Source: Saprospiraceae bacterium
Lineage (GTDB): Bacteria > Bacteroidota > Bacteroidia > Chitinophagales > Saprospiraceae
Direction of reading: 5' to 3'
NCBI GenBank assembly: GCA_016719855.1
Contig: JADJYH010000030.1
Location: forward strand, 1 to 48,503
DNA: 48,503 bases
Shown: piece by piece, positions 22,275 through 29,769 of the stretch
Numbering within the stretch: the first letter of the stretch is position 1
Layout: every line of letters starts with the position of its first letter
Made by a program: the position numbers and the translations under genes
The notes under the pieces: generated by a model
Seen by the model: the letters and a program-made list of their open reading frames with translations, nothing else
Told to the model about the DNA's origin: nothing
Database searches by the model: none

Positions 22275-23177
22275 ATGAAAAAGATTTCTTTTCTTCTGTT
22301 CGCAGCCATTGCTGCACTGATTATTGCTTGTGGAGTTGATAGCCTTGTTTCACCAAACGGCTACAACTACGTCAAGCACACCAATGCCACTGGCACTGCG
22401 CCAAACGTCGGCGATTATGGCTATGTCCACATCTCTGTTTATCAGGACGATTCCTTGATAAACAGCACCTACAAGATGGGGCGCACTGTGCCTATCATCG
22501 TGCCAGACCTAACGCAAATACCTGATGACCAAAAAGGTGTTGGTAAGGCCAACCCTGTTGCAGATGTACTTGCATTCATGAAAGTAGGGGACAGCATCAC
22601 CGTGGAAATTCCAATTGACTCTATGATGCGCCAGTCGCCCAATTTGAAAAATGCCAAGAAATTGGCTTACGGAATTGTGCTCGTAGATGTAAAAAACAAA
22701 GAACAGTACGACCAGGCTAAGATGGATGAGCAAAAGGCAACTGAAGAAAAGGCCGGTGCGTTCAAAGCGCAAGAAGCCACAATTGCTGCACAACTTGGCG
22801 GAATCGTCAAGGAATATATTGGTGGCAAAAATAAGGACAAGGTCAAGTCCACTGCCTCCGGCCTGAAATACCTCATTATAGAGGAAGGAACAGGTGCCCA
22901 GGCAACCGCTGGGAAAAGCGTTGACGTGATGTATTACGGTATGCTGCCAAGCGGCGAGGAGTTCGACAACTCCTTCAAGCGTGGCCAAGTTTTCAGCTTC
23001 CCGCTCGGTCAAGGTCAAGTGATTAAGGGTTGGGATGAGGGCATTGCCCTTTTGAAGGAAGGCTCCAAAGCAGTGCTTTTCATCCCCTCTGAACTTGGCT
23101 ATGGCGATGCTGGTCAAGGCAAAATTCCGCCGAAGTCCGAGCTGATGTTCTACGTCGAGTTGCAGAAAGTAAACTGA
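22275..23177 (+). CDS. FKBP-type peptidyl-prolyl isomerase lipoprotein
   Basis: 300-residue periplasmic folding catalyst. The signal peptide ends in the lipobox IIAC, giving a lipid-anchored Cys. Residues ~45-140 resemble a degenerate FKBP domain (GDYGYVHISVYQDD, FMKVGDSITVEIP). A Gln/Lys/Glu-rich linker follows. The C-terminal ~110 residues are a complete FKBP domain (DVMYYGMLPSGEEFDNSF, VIKGWDEGIALLKEGSKA, IPSELGYGD). Two-FKBP lipoproteins are frequent in Bacteroidota. Intact. Confidence 0.9.
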   Translation: MKKISFLLFAAIAALIIACGVDSLVSPNGYNYVKHTNATGTAPNVGDYGYVHISVYQDDSLINSTYKMGRTVPIIVPDLTQIPDDQKGVGKANPVADVLAFMKVGDSITVEIPIDSMMRQSPNLKNAKKLAYGIVLVDVKNKEQYDQAKMDEQKATEEKAGAFKAQEATIAAQLGGIVKEYIGGKNKDKVKSTASGLKYLIIEEGTGAQATAGKSVDVMYYGMLPSGEEFDNSFKRGQVFSFPLGQGQVIKGWDEGIALLKEGSKAVLFIPSELGYGDAGQGKIPPKSELMFYVELQKVN

Positions 23178-23182
23178 TTATT

Positions 23183-23273
23183 AATTGAGAATTGAAAATG
23201 GAGAATTGAGAATGGGGTGCAGTGCCTCATTTTCAATTCTCTATTTTCTCATATTCTATTCTCCATTTCATTC
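23183..23273. terminator. word-repeat palindrome between FKBP gene and prfB
   Basis: GAGAATTGAAAATG (23187-23200) pairs exactly with CATTTTCAATTCTC (23228-23241). Both arms continue as imperfect repeats of GAGAATTGA/GAATGG-like words. It probably ends the FKBP transcript. Confidence 0.6.
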
Positions 23274-23296
23274 CTTTTTTTAAACACAATAAACGT

Positions 23297-24401
23297 ATGA
23301 CCAGTGAACAACTGATGACGCTCAAGGAGCGACTGGGTCTTTTGGGGAGGTATCTTTGACGTCGCCAAGCGACTTCGAGAGATAAGGGAAAAAGAAGAAT
23401 TGACCGGAGACCCCAATTTTTGGGAAGATTCGGCAAAGGCGCAATCCGTGCTAAAGGTCATCAAGACCAACAAGAAATGGATTGAACAGTACACCACGGT
23501 CGAAACCGCCGTTGGTGATGCCGAGGTGCTACTCGAATTCCAAAAAGCTGGGGAGGCAACGGAAGAAGAGGTGGATGCCCAGTATGCCAAGGCCATGGAG
23601 GCCGTGGACGACCTGGAGTTCCGCTGCACACTCAACCAACCTGAAGACGAGCTTGGCGCTGTCCTCGAAATCAATGCTGGTGCAGGGGGCACAGAGGCTT
23701 GCGACTGGACTTCCATGTTGGCACGCATGTACGTCATGTGGGCAGAGGCCAACGGCTACAAAACCTCACAACTCTGGCAAACTCCTGGCGATACCGCAGG
23801 CGTGAAATCCGTTGGTCTTGAAATTTACGGCGACTACTCCTACGGCATGTTGAAGGGTGAAAATGGCGTTCACCGCCTCGTGCGGGTAAGTCCGTTCAAT
23901 TCCCAAGGCAAGCGCATGACTTCGTTCTCGTCCGTCTTCGTCCATCCGATGATTGACGACCGCATCGAGATAGAAATCAATCCTGCCGACCTCGAATGGG
24001 ATACCTTCCGGGCTAGTGGTGCGGGCGGCCAGCATGTCAACAAAACGGAAAGCGCCGTGCGGGTCCGACACTTGCCAACTGGCCACGTGGCAGAGGGCCA
24101 GCAAGAGCGTTCCCAGCTGCAAAACCGTGTAAAGGCCGTGCAGCTATTGCGTTCCCGCCCTTATGAAAGGGAACTTGAAAAGCAAAAGGCAGAAAAAGAA
24201 AAGGTGGAAGCTGGCAAGATGAAAAACGAGTGGGGCAGTCAAATCCGCAGTTACGTGCTTGACGACCGCCGAGTGAAAGACCACCGAACTGGCTACCAAA
24301 CCTCTCAAACCGACGCAGTGCTTGACGGCGATTTGGACGGTTTTTTGAAAGCGTTTTTGATGAACAAAACAACGGTGGTGGCGGAGGAAGAAGAAGATTG
24401 A
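23297..24401 (+). CDS. prfB: peptide chain release factor 2, programmed +1 frameshift
   Basis: Release factor for UGA and UAA stop codons. Translation from ATG 23297 meets an in-frame TGA at 23357. A +1 shift at CTT continues as DVAKRLREIREKEELTGDPN into the long frame ending at 24401. The domain 2 anticodon-like SPF is in RLVRVSPFNSQGKRMTSF, and the catalytic GGQ is in ASGAGGQHVNKTES. The full protein is about 367 residues, normal for RF2. This frameshift is the classic autoregulatory one: low RF2 makes the ribosome pause at UGA and shift. It should not be counted among the sequence errors elsewhere in the window. Confidence 0.96.
23345..23360 (+). promoter_or_regulatory. RF2 programmed frameshift site
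   Basis: GGGAGGTATCTTTGAC matches the well-known RF2 recoding site: a Shine-Dalgarno-like purine run, three bases, CTT slippery codon, TGA stop and a C after the stop. Position 23357-23359 is the stop. Confidence 0.95.
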
Positions 24402-24438
24402 TTGAGGATTTGAGGATTTACGATTGATGAATGATGAA

Positions 24439-24474
24439 ATGGAGAATGTGGCCTAGTGCCCATTCTCCATTTTT
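24439..24474 (+). terminator. prfB terminator
   Basis: ATGGAGAATG (24439-24448) and CATTCTCCAT (24461-24470) form a perfect stem followed by TTTT, 38 bp past the prfB stop. Confidence 0.75.
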
Positions 24475-24573
24475 GCATTGTATTCGCTGCAAGAACGGTC
24501 CTCGACCTAATTGCCTTTTGAGCATGGGCGGGCCGTAACTTGATGGTCTTAAAAGAATGGGTTTTCCCTACAC

Positions 24574-24696
24574 TTAAAAGCCAAATATGCACGCATAAAT
24601 GGGTTTCACGCTTGTTTAAAAGCTGCCTAAAGCCGAAGACGCAAGCTTAAAAGCCGAAGATGCAAGCTTAAAGGTGAAGATGCACGCCTAAAAGCG
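24574..24696. repeat. imperfect 21-bp tandem repeat
   Basis: Units at 24629-24649, 24650-24670 and 24671-24690 share AAAGCCGAAGATGCAAGCTT or close variants. A more diverged unit lies near 24574-24597. The last unit is 20 bp. Confidence 0.7.
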
Positions 24697-24783
24697 GGGG
24701 GCATTATCCCTTTCCGAAGGGGCTAAAGGCCACTGATTTGTGAACGTAACCCATTGATTATCTGTGAATTGTGTGAACGAGAA

Positions 24784-24826
24784 TCTGAATCACGGTTTTT
24801 ACGGATTTTGGGATTGCACGGATGGG
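24784..24826 (+). repeat. dispersed direct repeat, copy 1
   Basis: Starts TCTGAATCACGG and contains GATTTTGGGATTGCACGGAT. It is shared with copies at 24964 and 28235. Confidence 0.75.
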
Positions 24827-24963
24827 GTGAACCACAGCGATGACACCTTTTTGAAAAGCTGTCACCGGCTCCCCGCAGTCTATTTTAGGCTAGAGAGTGG
24901 TTGGTTGGACTAGTAAACGGTTTTTGTGGAAGTTTGGGGTTTGGTGCAGACACTGGGCGATCG

Positions 24964-25006
24964 TCTGAATCACGGATTTGATAGATTTTGGGATTGCACG
25001 GATGGG
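24964..25006 (+). repeat. dispersed direct repeat, copy 2
   Basis: TCTGAATCACGGATTTGATA then the same GATTTTGGG-ATTGCACGGATGGGG end as copy 1, 180 bp further on. It lies just upstream of the restriction-locus remnant. Confidence 0.75.
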
Positions 25007-25569
25007 GAGTGATGGGGTTGGTGGCGGGAATGCTTTCGCTGGGAAGACGACAACAATTATCCAAATGACCGTTTCCTCAACCATTCCTACCGTTCCGTAA
25101 ATGCGGGCAGGTTACTTTTTTGAATTCGAGGCTAAATAAAGTGAGCAATCCCAAAAAATGTTAATTTCCGCCCGTTAAAACCCTTGTACTCGCTCCAAAA
25201 CGCACCATGCCAATAAACAAAAAGCTCCTTTCCGAGCGAGACATCTGCACCAAGTACATCACCCCCGCCCTTGAAGCCGCCGGATGGGACAGGCATTTGC
25301 AACTCTTGGAAGAAGTCTCTTTTACCGATGGCAAAATCTATGTGCATGGCAAGCTCGCCGCACGGGGCAAGGGCAAGCGGGCCGACTATATCCTTTATTA
25401 CAAGCCGAATATTCCCATCGCCATCATCGAGGCAAAGGACAATACCCACTCCATGCGGGCGGGCATCCAACAGGCGCTAGAGTATGCAAGGATTTTGGAC
25501 ATCCCATGCGTGTTCAGCAGCAACGGGGATGGGTTTTTGTTCCATGACCGGAGTGCGGGCCGTCTCCCA

Positions 25570-25603
25570 GACCTAACAGGTTTTCACAAAACCTGTTGAG
25601 GTC
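25570..25603. repeat. palindromic element inside hsdR
   Basis: GACCTAACAGGTTTT and AAAACCTGTTGAGGTC pair around CAC with one unpaired G. It lies where the nuclease and helicase parts of HsdR should join. It introduces the stop and frame change there, so it looks like an insertion. Confidence 0.75.
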
Positions 25604-26085
25604 CTTACCGACAACCCGCCATCGAACAAGAACTCCCCTCGACCAATTCCCCCGCCCCGCCGACCTCTGGGAGCGCTACAAACGCTACACAGGCATCGCC
25701 ACCACCGAAGAGGAACGCATCGCCGCACAGGACTACTACACCGACGGCAGCGGCCGCCACCCCCGCTACTACCAGCAAATCGCCATCAACCGCACGGTGG
25801 AGGCCATCGCCAAGGGGCAGCAGCGGCTCATGCTGGTCATGGCCACGGGCACGGGCAAGACCTATACCGCCTTCCAAATCGTCTGGCGGCTCTGGAAATC
25901 CGGCCTCAAAAAGCGCATCCTCTTCTTGGCCGACCGCAACGCCCTCATCAGCCAAATCCGCCGGGGCGATTTCAAGCATTTCAGCGACGTAATGACCGTC
26001 GTGAAAAACGGCCAAGTGGACAAAAGCTACGAAATCTACCTAGCCCTCTACCAAGGCCTGACCGTTGGCAGCAAAGACGATGATA

Positions 26086-26113
26086 AAATGTCATTTTTCA
26101 AAAAATGACATTT
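26086..26113. repeat. second palindromic element inside hsdR
   Basis: Perfect 13-bp arms AAATGTCATTTTT / AAAAATGACATTT with a 2-bp loop. It interrupts hsdR between LALYQGLT and FQQFSPNFFDLIV and accounts for the frame change. Confidence 0.75.
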
Positions 26114-26360
26114 CTGCCCTCCCAATACCGGAGACGAGCCTCTTTCAACAGTTCTCCCCCAACTTCTTCGACCTCATCGTTATAGACGAGTGCCACCGGG
26201 GCAGCGCCACCGCCGACAGCGCATGGCGCACCATCCTCGACTACTTCACCGGCGCTACCCAACTCGGCCTCACCGCCACCCCAAGGAAACCCACGACGCC
26301 AGCAACTACGACTACTTCGGCGAACCCGTCTATACCGAAGCCACGACGGGACATCAAACA

Positions 26361-26812
26361 TGACGTCGCAGGTCGTCTTAGACGATGACAAAGGCGGCAC
26401 ACAGTGGGGCGTAAACCACAGCGGAACGTTTGACTGCCTGGTTGCCTGCGGCAATGACAAAGCGGCACACAGTGGGGCGTAAACCACAGCGACCCGTTTG
26501 ACGTCGCAGGTTGCCTGCGGCAATGACAAAGCGGCACACAGCGGGGCGTAAACCACAGCGGCCCGTTTGACGTCACAGGTTGCCTGCGGCAAAGACAAAG
26601 CGGCACACAGCGGGGCGTAAACCACAGCGGCCCGTTTGACGTCGCAGGTTGCCTGCGGCAAAGACAAAGCGGCACACAGCGGGGCGTAAACCACAGCGAC
26701 CCGTTTGACGTCACAGGTCGCCTGCGGCGATGACAAAAGTGGCGCACAGCGAGGCGTAAACCACAGCGGCCCGTCGTGGCTTGCAGATTGCCTGCGGCAA
26801 TGACAAAAGCGA
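26361..26812. repeat. tandem array of a ~69-bp unit, six and a half copies
   Basis: Units start at 26361, 26431, 26499, 26568, 26637 and 26706, with a partial seventh from about 26775 (lengths 70, 68, 69, 69, 69). Each has a hairpin half (TGACGTCGCAGGTTGCC, then TGCGGCAATGACAAA) and a ~37-bp half containing GGGGCGTAAACCACAGCG. Because 69 is 23 codons, long repetitive ORFs appear on the minus strand (26098-26736 and 26241-26747). I consider them by-products. Confidence 0.9.
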
Positions 26813-26842
26813 CAAAAAGGGAAACTACTAAACCAAAATACT

Positions 26843-27211
26843 ATGGCGAAAACTTACAACTTCTGGGTGTATATCACGACCAATCCTAGGAAAACGGTAT
26901 TGTATGCTGGCATGACCAATAACTTGACCCGGCGATTGGTGGAGCATTATCAAAACAGGGGAAACAAGGACAGCTTTGCGGGCAAGTATTTTTGCTTCAA
27001 TCTGGTCTGGTTTGAATGGCACCAATACGTTTACAATGCCATCGGCCATGAGAAGCTGCTAAAGGAAATGACGAGGGAGCAAAAAGAAGCTTTGATTGCG
27101 GAGATAAATCCGACTTGGCGTTTCCTAAATGAAGACATTTGCGGGATGTGGCCGCCAAATGCGGAGTTGTTGGAGGCACTTGGTAAGGAGGGGAATGAGG
27201 ATGGGGTTTAG
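26843..27211 (+). CDS. GIY-YIG nuclease-domain protein
   Basis: 122-residue single-domain protein. The GIY and YIG motifs appear as FWVYITT and LYAGMTNNLTRRLVEH, with the conserved Arg in the helix. A conserved Glu is probably in the HEKLLKEMTREQKEALI segment, and the domain ends at INPTWRFLNE. Relatives are UvrC-like or YhbQ-like small nucleases whose role is mostly unknown. The gene is intact within a region of broken genes. Hairpin repeats of the same family face each other on its two sides: left copy 26781-26808, right copy 27219-27251. This suggests a mobile or homing-like cassette (inference). Confidence 0.88.
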   Translation: MAKTYNFWVYITTNPRKTVLYAGMTNNLTRRLVEHYQNRGNKDSFAGKYFCFNLVWFEWHQYVYNAIGHEKLLKEMTREQKEALIAEINPTWRFLNEDICGMWPPNAELLEALGKEGNEDGV

Positions 27212-27218
27212 CAGTTTC

Positions 27219-27496
27219 TTTTTGTCATTGCCGAAGGCAAACTGCGACGTCTAGCGTGTGCGTCTATTTTGTCATCCTCGAAGAGGAACTGCGACGTCAC
27301 GAGGGAAGTCACGCCGGGACGGCCCGCATGACGTCGCAGGTTGCCTTCGGCAATGACAAACGTGGCTTGTGCGTGACGTTGCGGTTTGCCTTCGGCTATG
27401 ACAAAGCGGCGCACACACTGGACGTCGCAGGTTGCCTTCGGCAATGACAAATGTGGCGTGTGCGTGACGTTGCGGTTTGCCTTCGGCAATGACAAA
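27219..27496. repeat. second hairpin-repeat array, mixed orientation
   Basis: Six copies of a ~32-bp motif. Two are inverted (27219-27251, 27267-27298) and four direct (27329-27360, 27374-27405, 27421-27451, 27465-27496). The core TTGCCTTCGGCAATGACAAA forms a stem closed by C(TTCG)G. Direct copies are 45-47 bp apart with related GC-rich spacers of 13-15 bp. Confidence 0.85.
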
Positions 27497-27535
27497 GGCG
27501 ACGAATGCGACTTGAACAAAGCGAAATACGAATTG

Positions 27536-28231
27536 ATGAGTTGGGAAACGGTGAAATTAAAAGAAGTCTGCCGCCTCGAAAAAGGCAATACCGGGATAAT
27601 GAAAGCCATCCCCGGCGACTACCCGATAGTGACGATGGCGGCAGAGCGTAAAACGCACAATGAATACCAATTTGATGCGAAAGCGATAATAATTCCGATG
27701 GTATCTGGTTCAGGGCATGGCAAGGCCAGTATCAACCGCATACATTATCAGGAGGGAAAGTTTGCAGTAGGCACCATCCTTTGCGCCGTCATACCGAAAG
27801 ACCATGATGTGTAGGAGCCGTTGTTCCTGTACCATTATTGCGATGTTTTCAAGGAGGAACTGTTCGTGCCGCTGATGCGGGGCATGGCAAACGTGACAAT
27901 GTCCTTGAAGGCGCTGGAGGAACTGGAGATTCCTTTGCCGCCGATTGAAGTACAAAGAGCTTTAATAAAGAAAATTGACAACGTGCAAAACCTTAGAAGT
28001 GAGGTTGAAAAACAACTTGAGATGCTATCACTATTGAAGGAATTTATCATTAGAGAAATTGTCAATGGTCAATCAAAGCTCTAACCCCCACTCCCCGAAC
28101 AGCAAACCATCGTCGCCCAAGTGGAGCGGCTGCTGGGCTCGGTGGGGCAGTTGGAAGCCGAGGCAGCGGGGCAGCGGGTGCAGGCGGAGGGGCTATTGCA
28201 GGCGGTGTTGCGGGAGGCGATAGGGGCGTGA
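27536..28231 (+). pseudogene. hsdS: type I restriction specificity subunit, remnant
   Basis: One target-recognition domain (MSWETVKLKEVCRLEKGN at the start, then LMRGMANVTMSLKALEELEI), followed by the conserved central helix region (IPLPPIEVQRALIKKIDN). Two stops interrupt the same frame: TAG at 27812 and TAA at 28082. After the second stop the same frame carries another HsdS helix tail (PLPEQQTIVAQVERLLGSV) to 28231. A complete HsdS has two recognition domains, so one is missing. The layout suggests recombination that joined pieces of two hsdS copies. Confidence 0.8.
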
Positions 28232-28234
28232 TTG

Positions 28235-28280
28235 TCTGAATCACGGATTTACAAGATTTTGGGATTTTCAGGATTAGGAC
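28235..28280 (+). repeat. dispersed direct repeat, copy 3
   Basis: TCTGAATCACGGATTTACAA then GATTTTGGGATT, four bases after the hsdS tail. With copies 1 and 2 it brackets the restriction-locus remnant. The remaining sequence to 28403 holds no gene. Confidence 0.7.
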
Positions 28281-28403
28281 ATGGGCCTTATTCTGTGAAT
28301 TCTTGAATTCTCTAAATTTTGCTTCTGACGAATGCAGTTGGAGTCAGTGTAATCTTTTCATCCGATTCATCCGTGGTGCAGATGGGTAACTGTGGTCGCT
28401 GAA

Positions 28404-29704
28404 CTATGCATCCTTCCGCCTCAACTCAGGCACCACTTTCATGACCATCTGCACCGTGTTTTGCTGCGTTCCTCCACGAGTATGATTTTGCCACTGCGAA
28501 GCATCTCCAGCGTCGGCGTGGTGTAGTGGCGAACGGTGGTCAATTCCAGTGCATCATTGTCAATGACGACTTTGAAGTCTTTTTCGATGCTTTCCGCAAA
28601 ACGATGCACCCGGTCGTCCACGTCGTTCACGCAGACGGCGAAGCTGATGGCGGTGTTTTGCATCAAGTTGACTTGCAAGCGGTACTCCGCAATTTTTGTA
28701 AAAATATAACTCATGTGGTGCTCCGCAACGAAGGAGAAGTCACGGGTGCTAATGTTGAGCAGGGCTTGGTTTTTCTCAATGGCCACCATAGGGGGGTATA
28801 GGTCGTCCACGTCTGGCCCAATGAAGGTGCCGGGGGCTTCTGGGTTCAAGAACGACTTCACGTACAGCGGTATGCTCTTGTTTTGCAGCGGCTTGATGGT
28901 CTTTGGGTGGATGACTTTGGCACCGTAGTAGGTCATTTCGATGGCTTCCTTATAGCTAAGACGGTCGAGTTTGGCCACGTTCTCAAAGATGCGAGGGTCA
29001 GCCGTAAGCACGCCCGGGACATCTTTCCAAATGGTCATGCTCTCCGCATCGAGGCAATAGGAAAAAATGGCAGCCGTGTAGTCGGAGCCTTCCCGGCCAA
29101 GCGTGGTCGTGAAGTTATCCGATGTACTGCCTATAAAACCTTGCGTGAGCACAAATCCGCCTTTCTCCACCATCGGCTTTGCAATTTTATTGGCATTTGC
29201 AACTGTTTCTTCCCACTGCACCCAGCCTTCCCGATAGATTTCGTCTGTTAATATGACGTCCCGAGCGTCGAGCCATTGGGTTGGTAGACCAATGTGGTTG
29301 AGGTAGGCTGCAACGATTTTCGTAGAAACCAATTCGCCCACCGACACGATTTGGTCGTACATGAAATCGTAGTTGGGGTGGGGCGCTTCTTCCAGCACCC
29401 ATTCAATTGCCACAAAAGTATCGTTCACATCATCAAATGCTGGGTGGCCTTTCCCAAACAGTTCTTCCATGATGACATAATGCGACTGCTTGAGTTTTTC
29501 AAGCAAGTCGTAAGCATCACCGGTCTTGTTGGCATGTGCAGCCACGATGCGTTCGAGTGCATCAGTCGTCTTGCCCATGGCCGATACGATTATCATTATC
29601 GGGTCGTCCTTGTAGGTTTGCAAGATGTTGGCAACATTTTTTACGCCTTCGGCATTTTTGACCGAAGCGCCACCAAACTTGAATACTTTCAGTTTCTTCT
29701 TCAT
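28404..29704 (-). CDS. aspartate kinase (one frameshift near the C-terminus)
   Basis: Phosphorylates aspartate, the first step to lysine, threonine and methionine. It is monofunctional: no homoserine dehydrogenase follows. The N-terminus is VFKFGGASVKNAEG, the substrate region is TTTLGREGSDYTAAI and the catalytic-domain end is YYGAKVIHPKTI. Two ACT-type regulatory segments follow (about residues 300-420). One indel near 28467, at an AAAA run, ends the frame early at 28439. The other frame gives a convincing tail, NTVQMVMKVVPELRRKDA, with a stop at 28404. A TATCTTTG -7 element lies 29 bp upstream. Confidence 0.92.
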
Positions 29705-29732
29705 CTAAGATGTTGGGTTTGAAAAACGGCGG

Positions 29733-29740
29733 CAAAGATA
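29733..29740 (-). promoter_or_regulatory. -7 element of the aspartate kinase gene
   Basis: TATCTTTG on the minus strand, followed by CCGCC, 29 bp before the ATG. The -33 box is not evident. Confidence 0.45.
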
Positions 29741-29769
29741 ATGGTTGCCCAAAAAGGTGAGGTTGTTTT

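Larger units (their letters stand above)
24475..25206. other. 730-bp non-coding, repeat-rich region
   Basis: No gene was found. It contains an imperfect 21-bp tandem repeat (24574-24696) and two copies of a dispersed repeat (24784 and 24964). Around 25035-25120 the plus strand reads WEDDNNYPNDRFLNHSYR. This may be a leftover of a coding sequence, but it is too short to assign. Confidence 0.6.
25207..26350 (+). pseudogene. hsdR: type I restriction enzyme R subunit, 5' half only, disrupted
   Basis: N-terminal part of an EcoEI-like HsdR: PD-(D/E)xK nuclease region (RADYILYYKP, IAIIEAKDN), then the start of the helicase motor with Walker A MATGTGKTYTAFQIVWRLW, Walker B DLIVIDECHRG and motif III LGLTATP. 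The frames are 25207-25599, 25596-26108 and 26065-~26290. Two of the breaks coincide with palindromic insertions (25570-25603 and 26086-26113). After a further shift PKETHDASNYDYFGEP is readable until about 26345, where the gene ends in a 69-bp repeat array. The remaining ~400-500 residues and all of hsdM are absent, so this is a dead gene and not only a sequencing problem. Confidence 0.85.

Noticed and set aside
23297..23359. prfB as another error-frameshifted gene
   Set aside because: The context is the known programmed RF2 recoding site, so it is biological.
26098..26747. Minus-strand ORFs with 23-residue peptide repeats
   Set aside because: They follow from the 69-bp period of the array and run into the hsdR antisense strand; no start signal or known fold.
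27329..27496. CRISPR-like array (four ~32-bp repeats with regular spacing)
   Set aside because: Spacers are only 13-15 bp and similar to each other, two further copies are inverted, and no cas gene is near.
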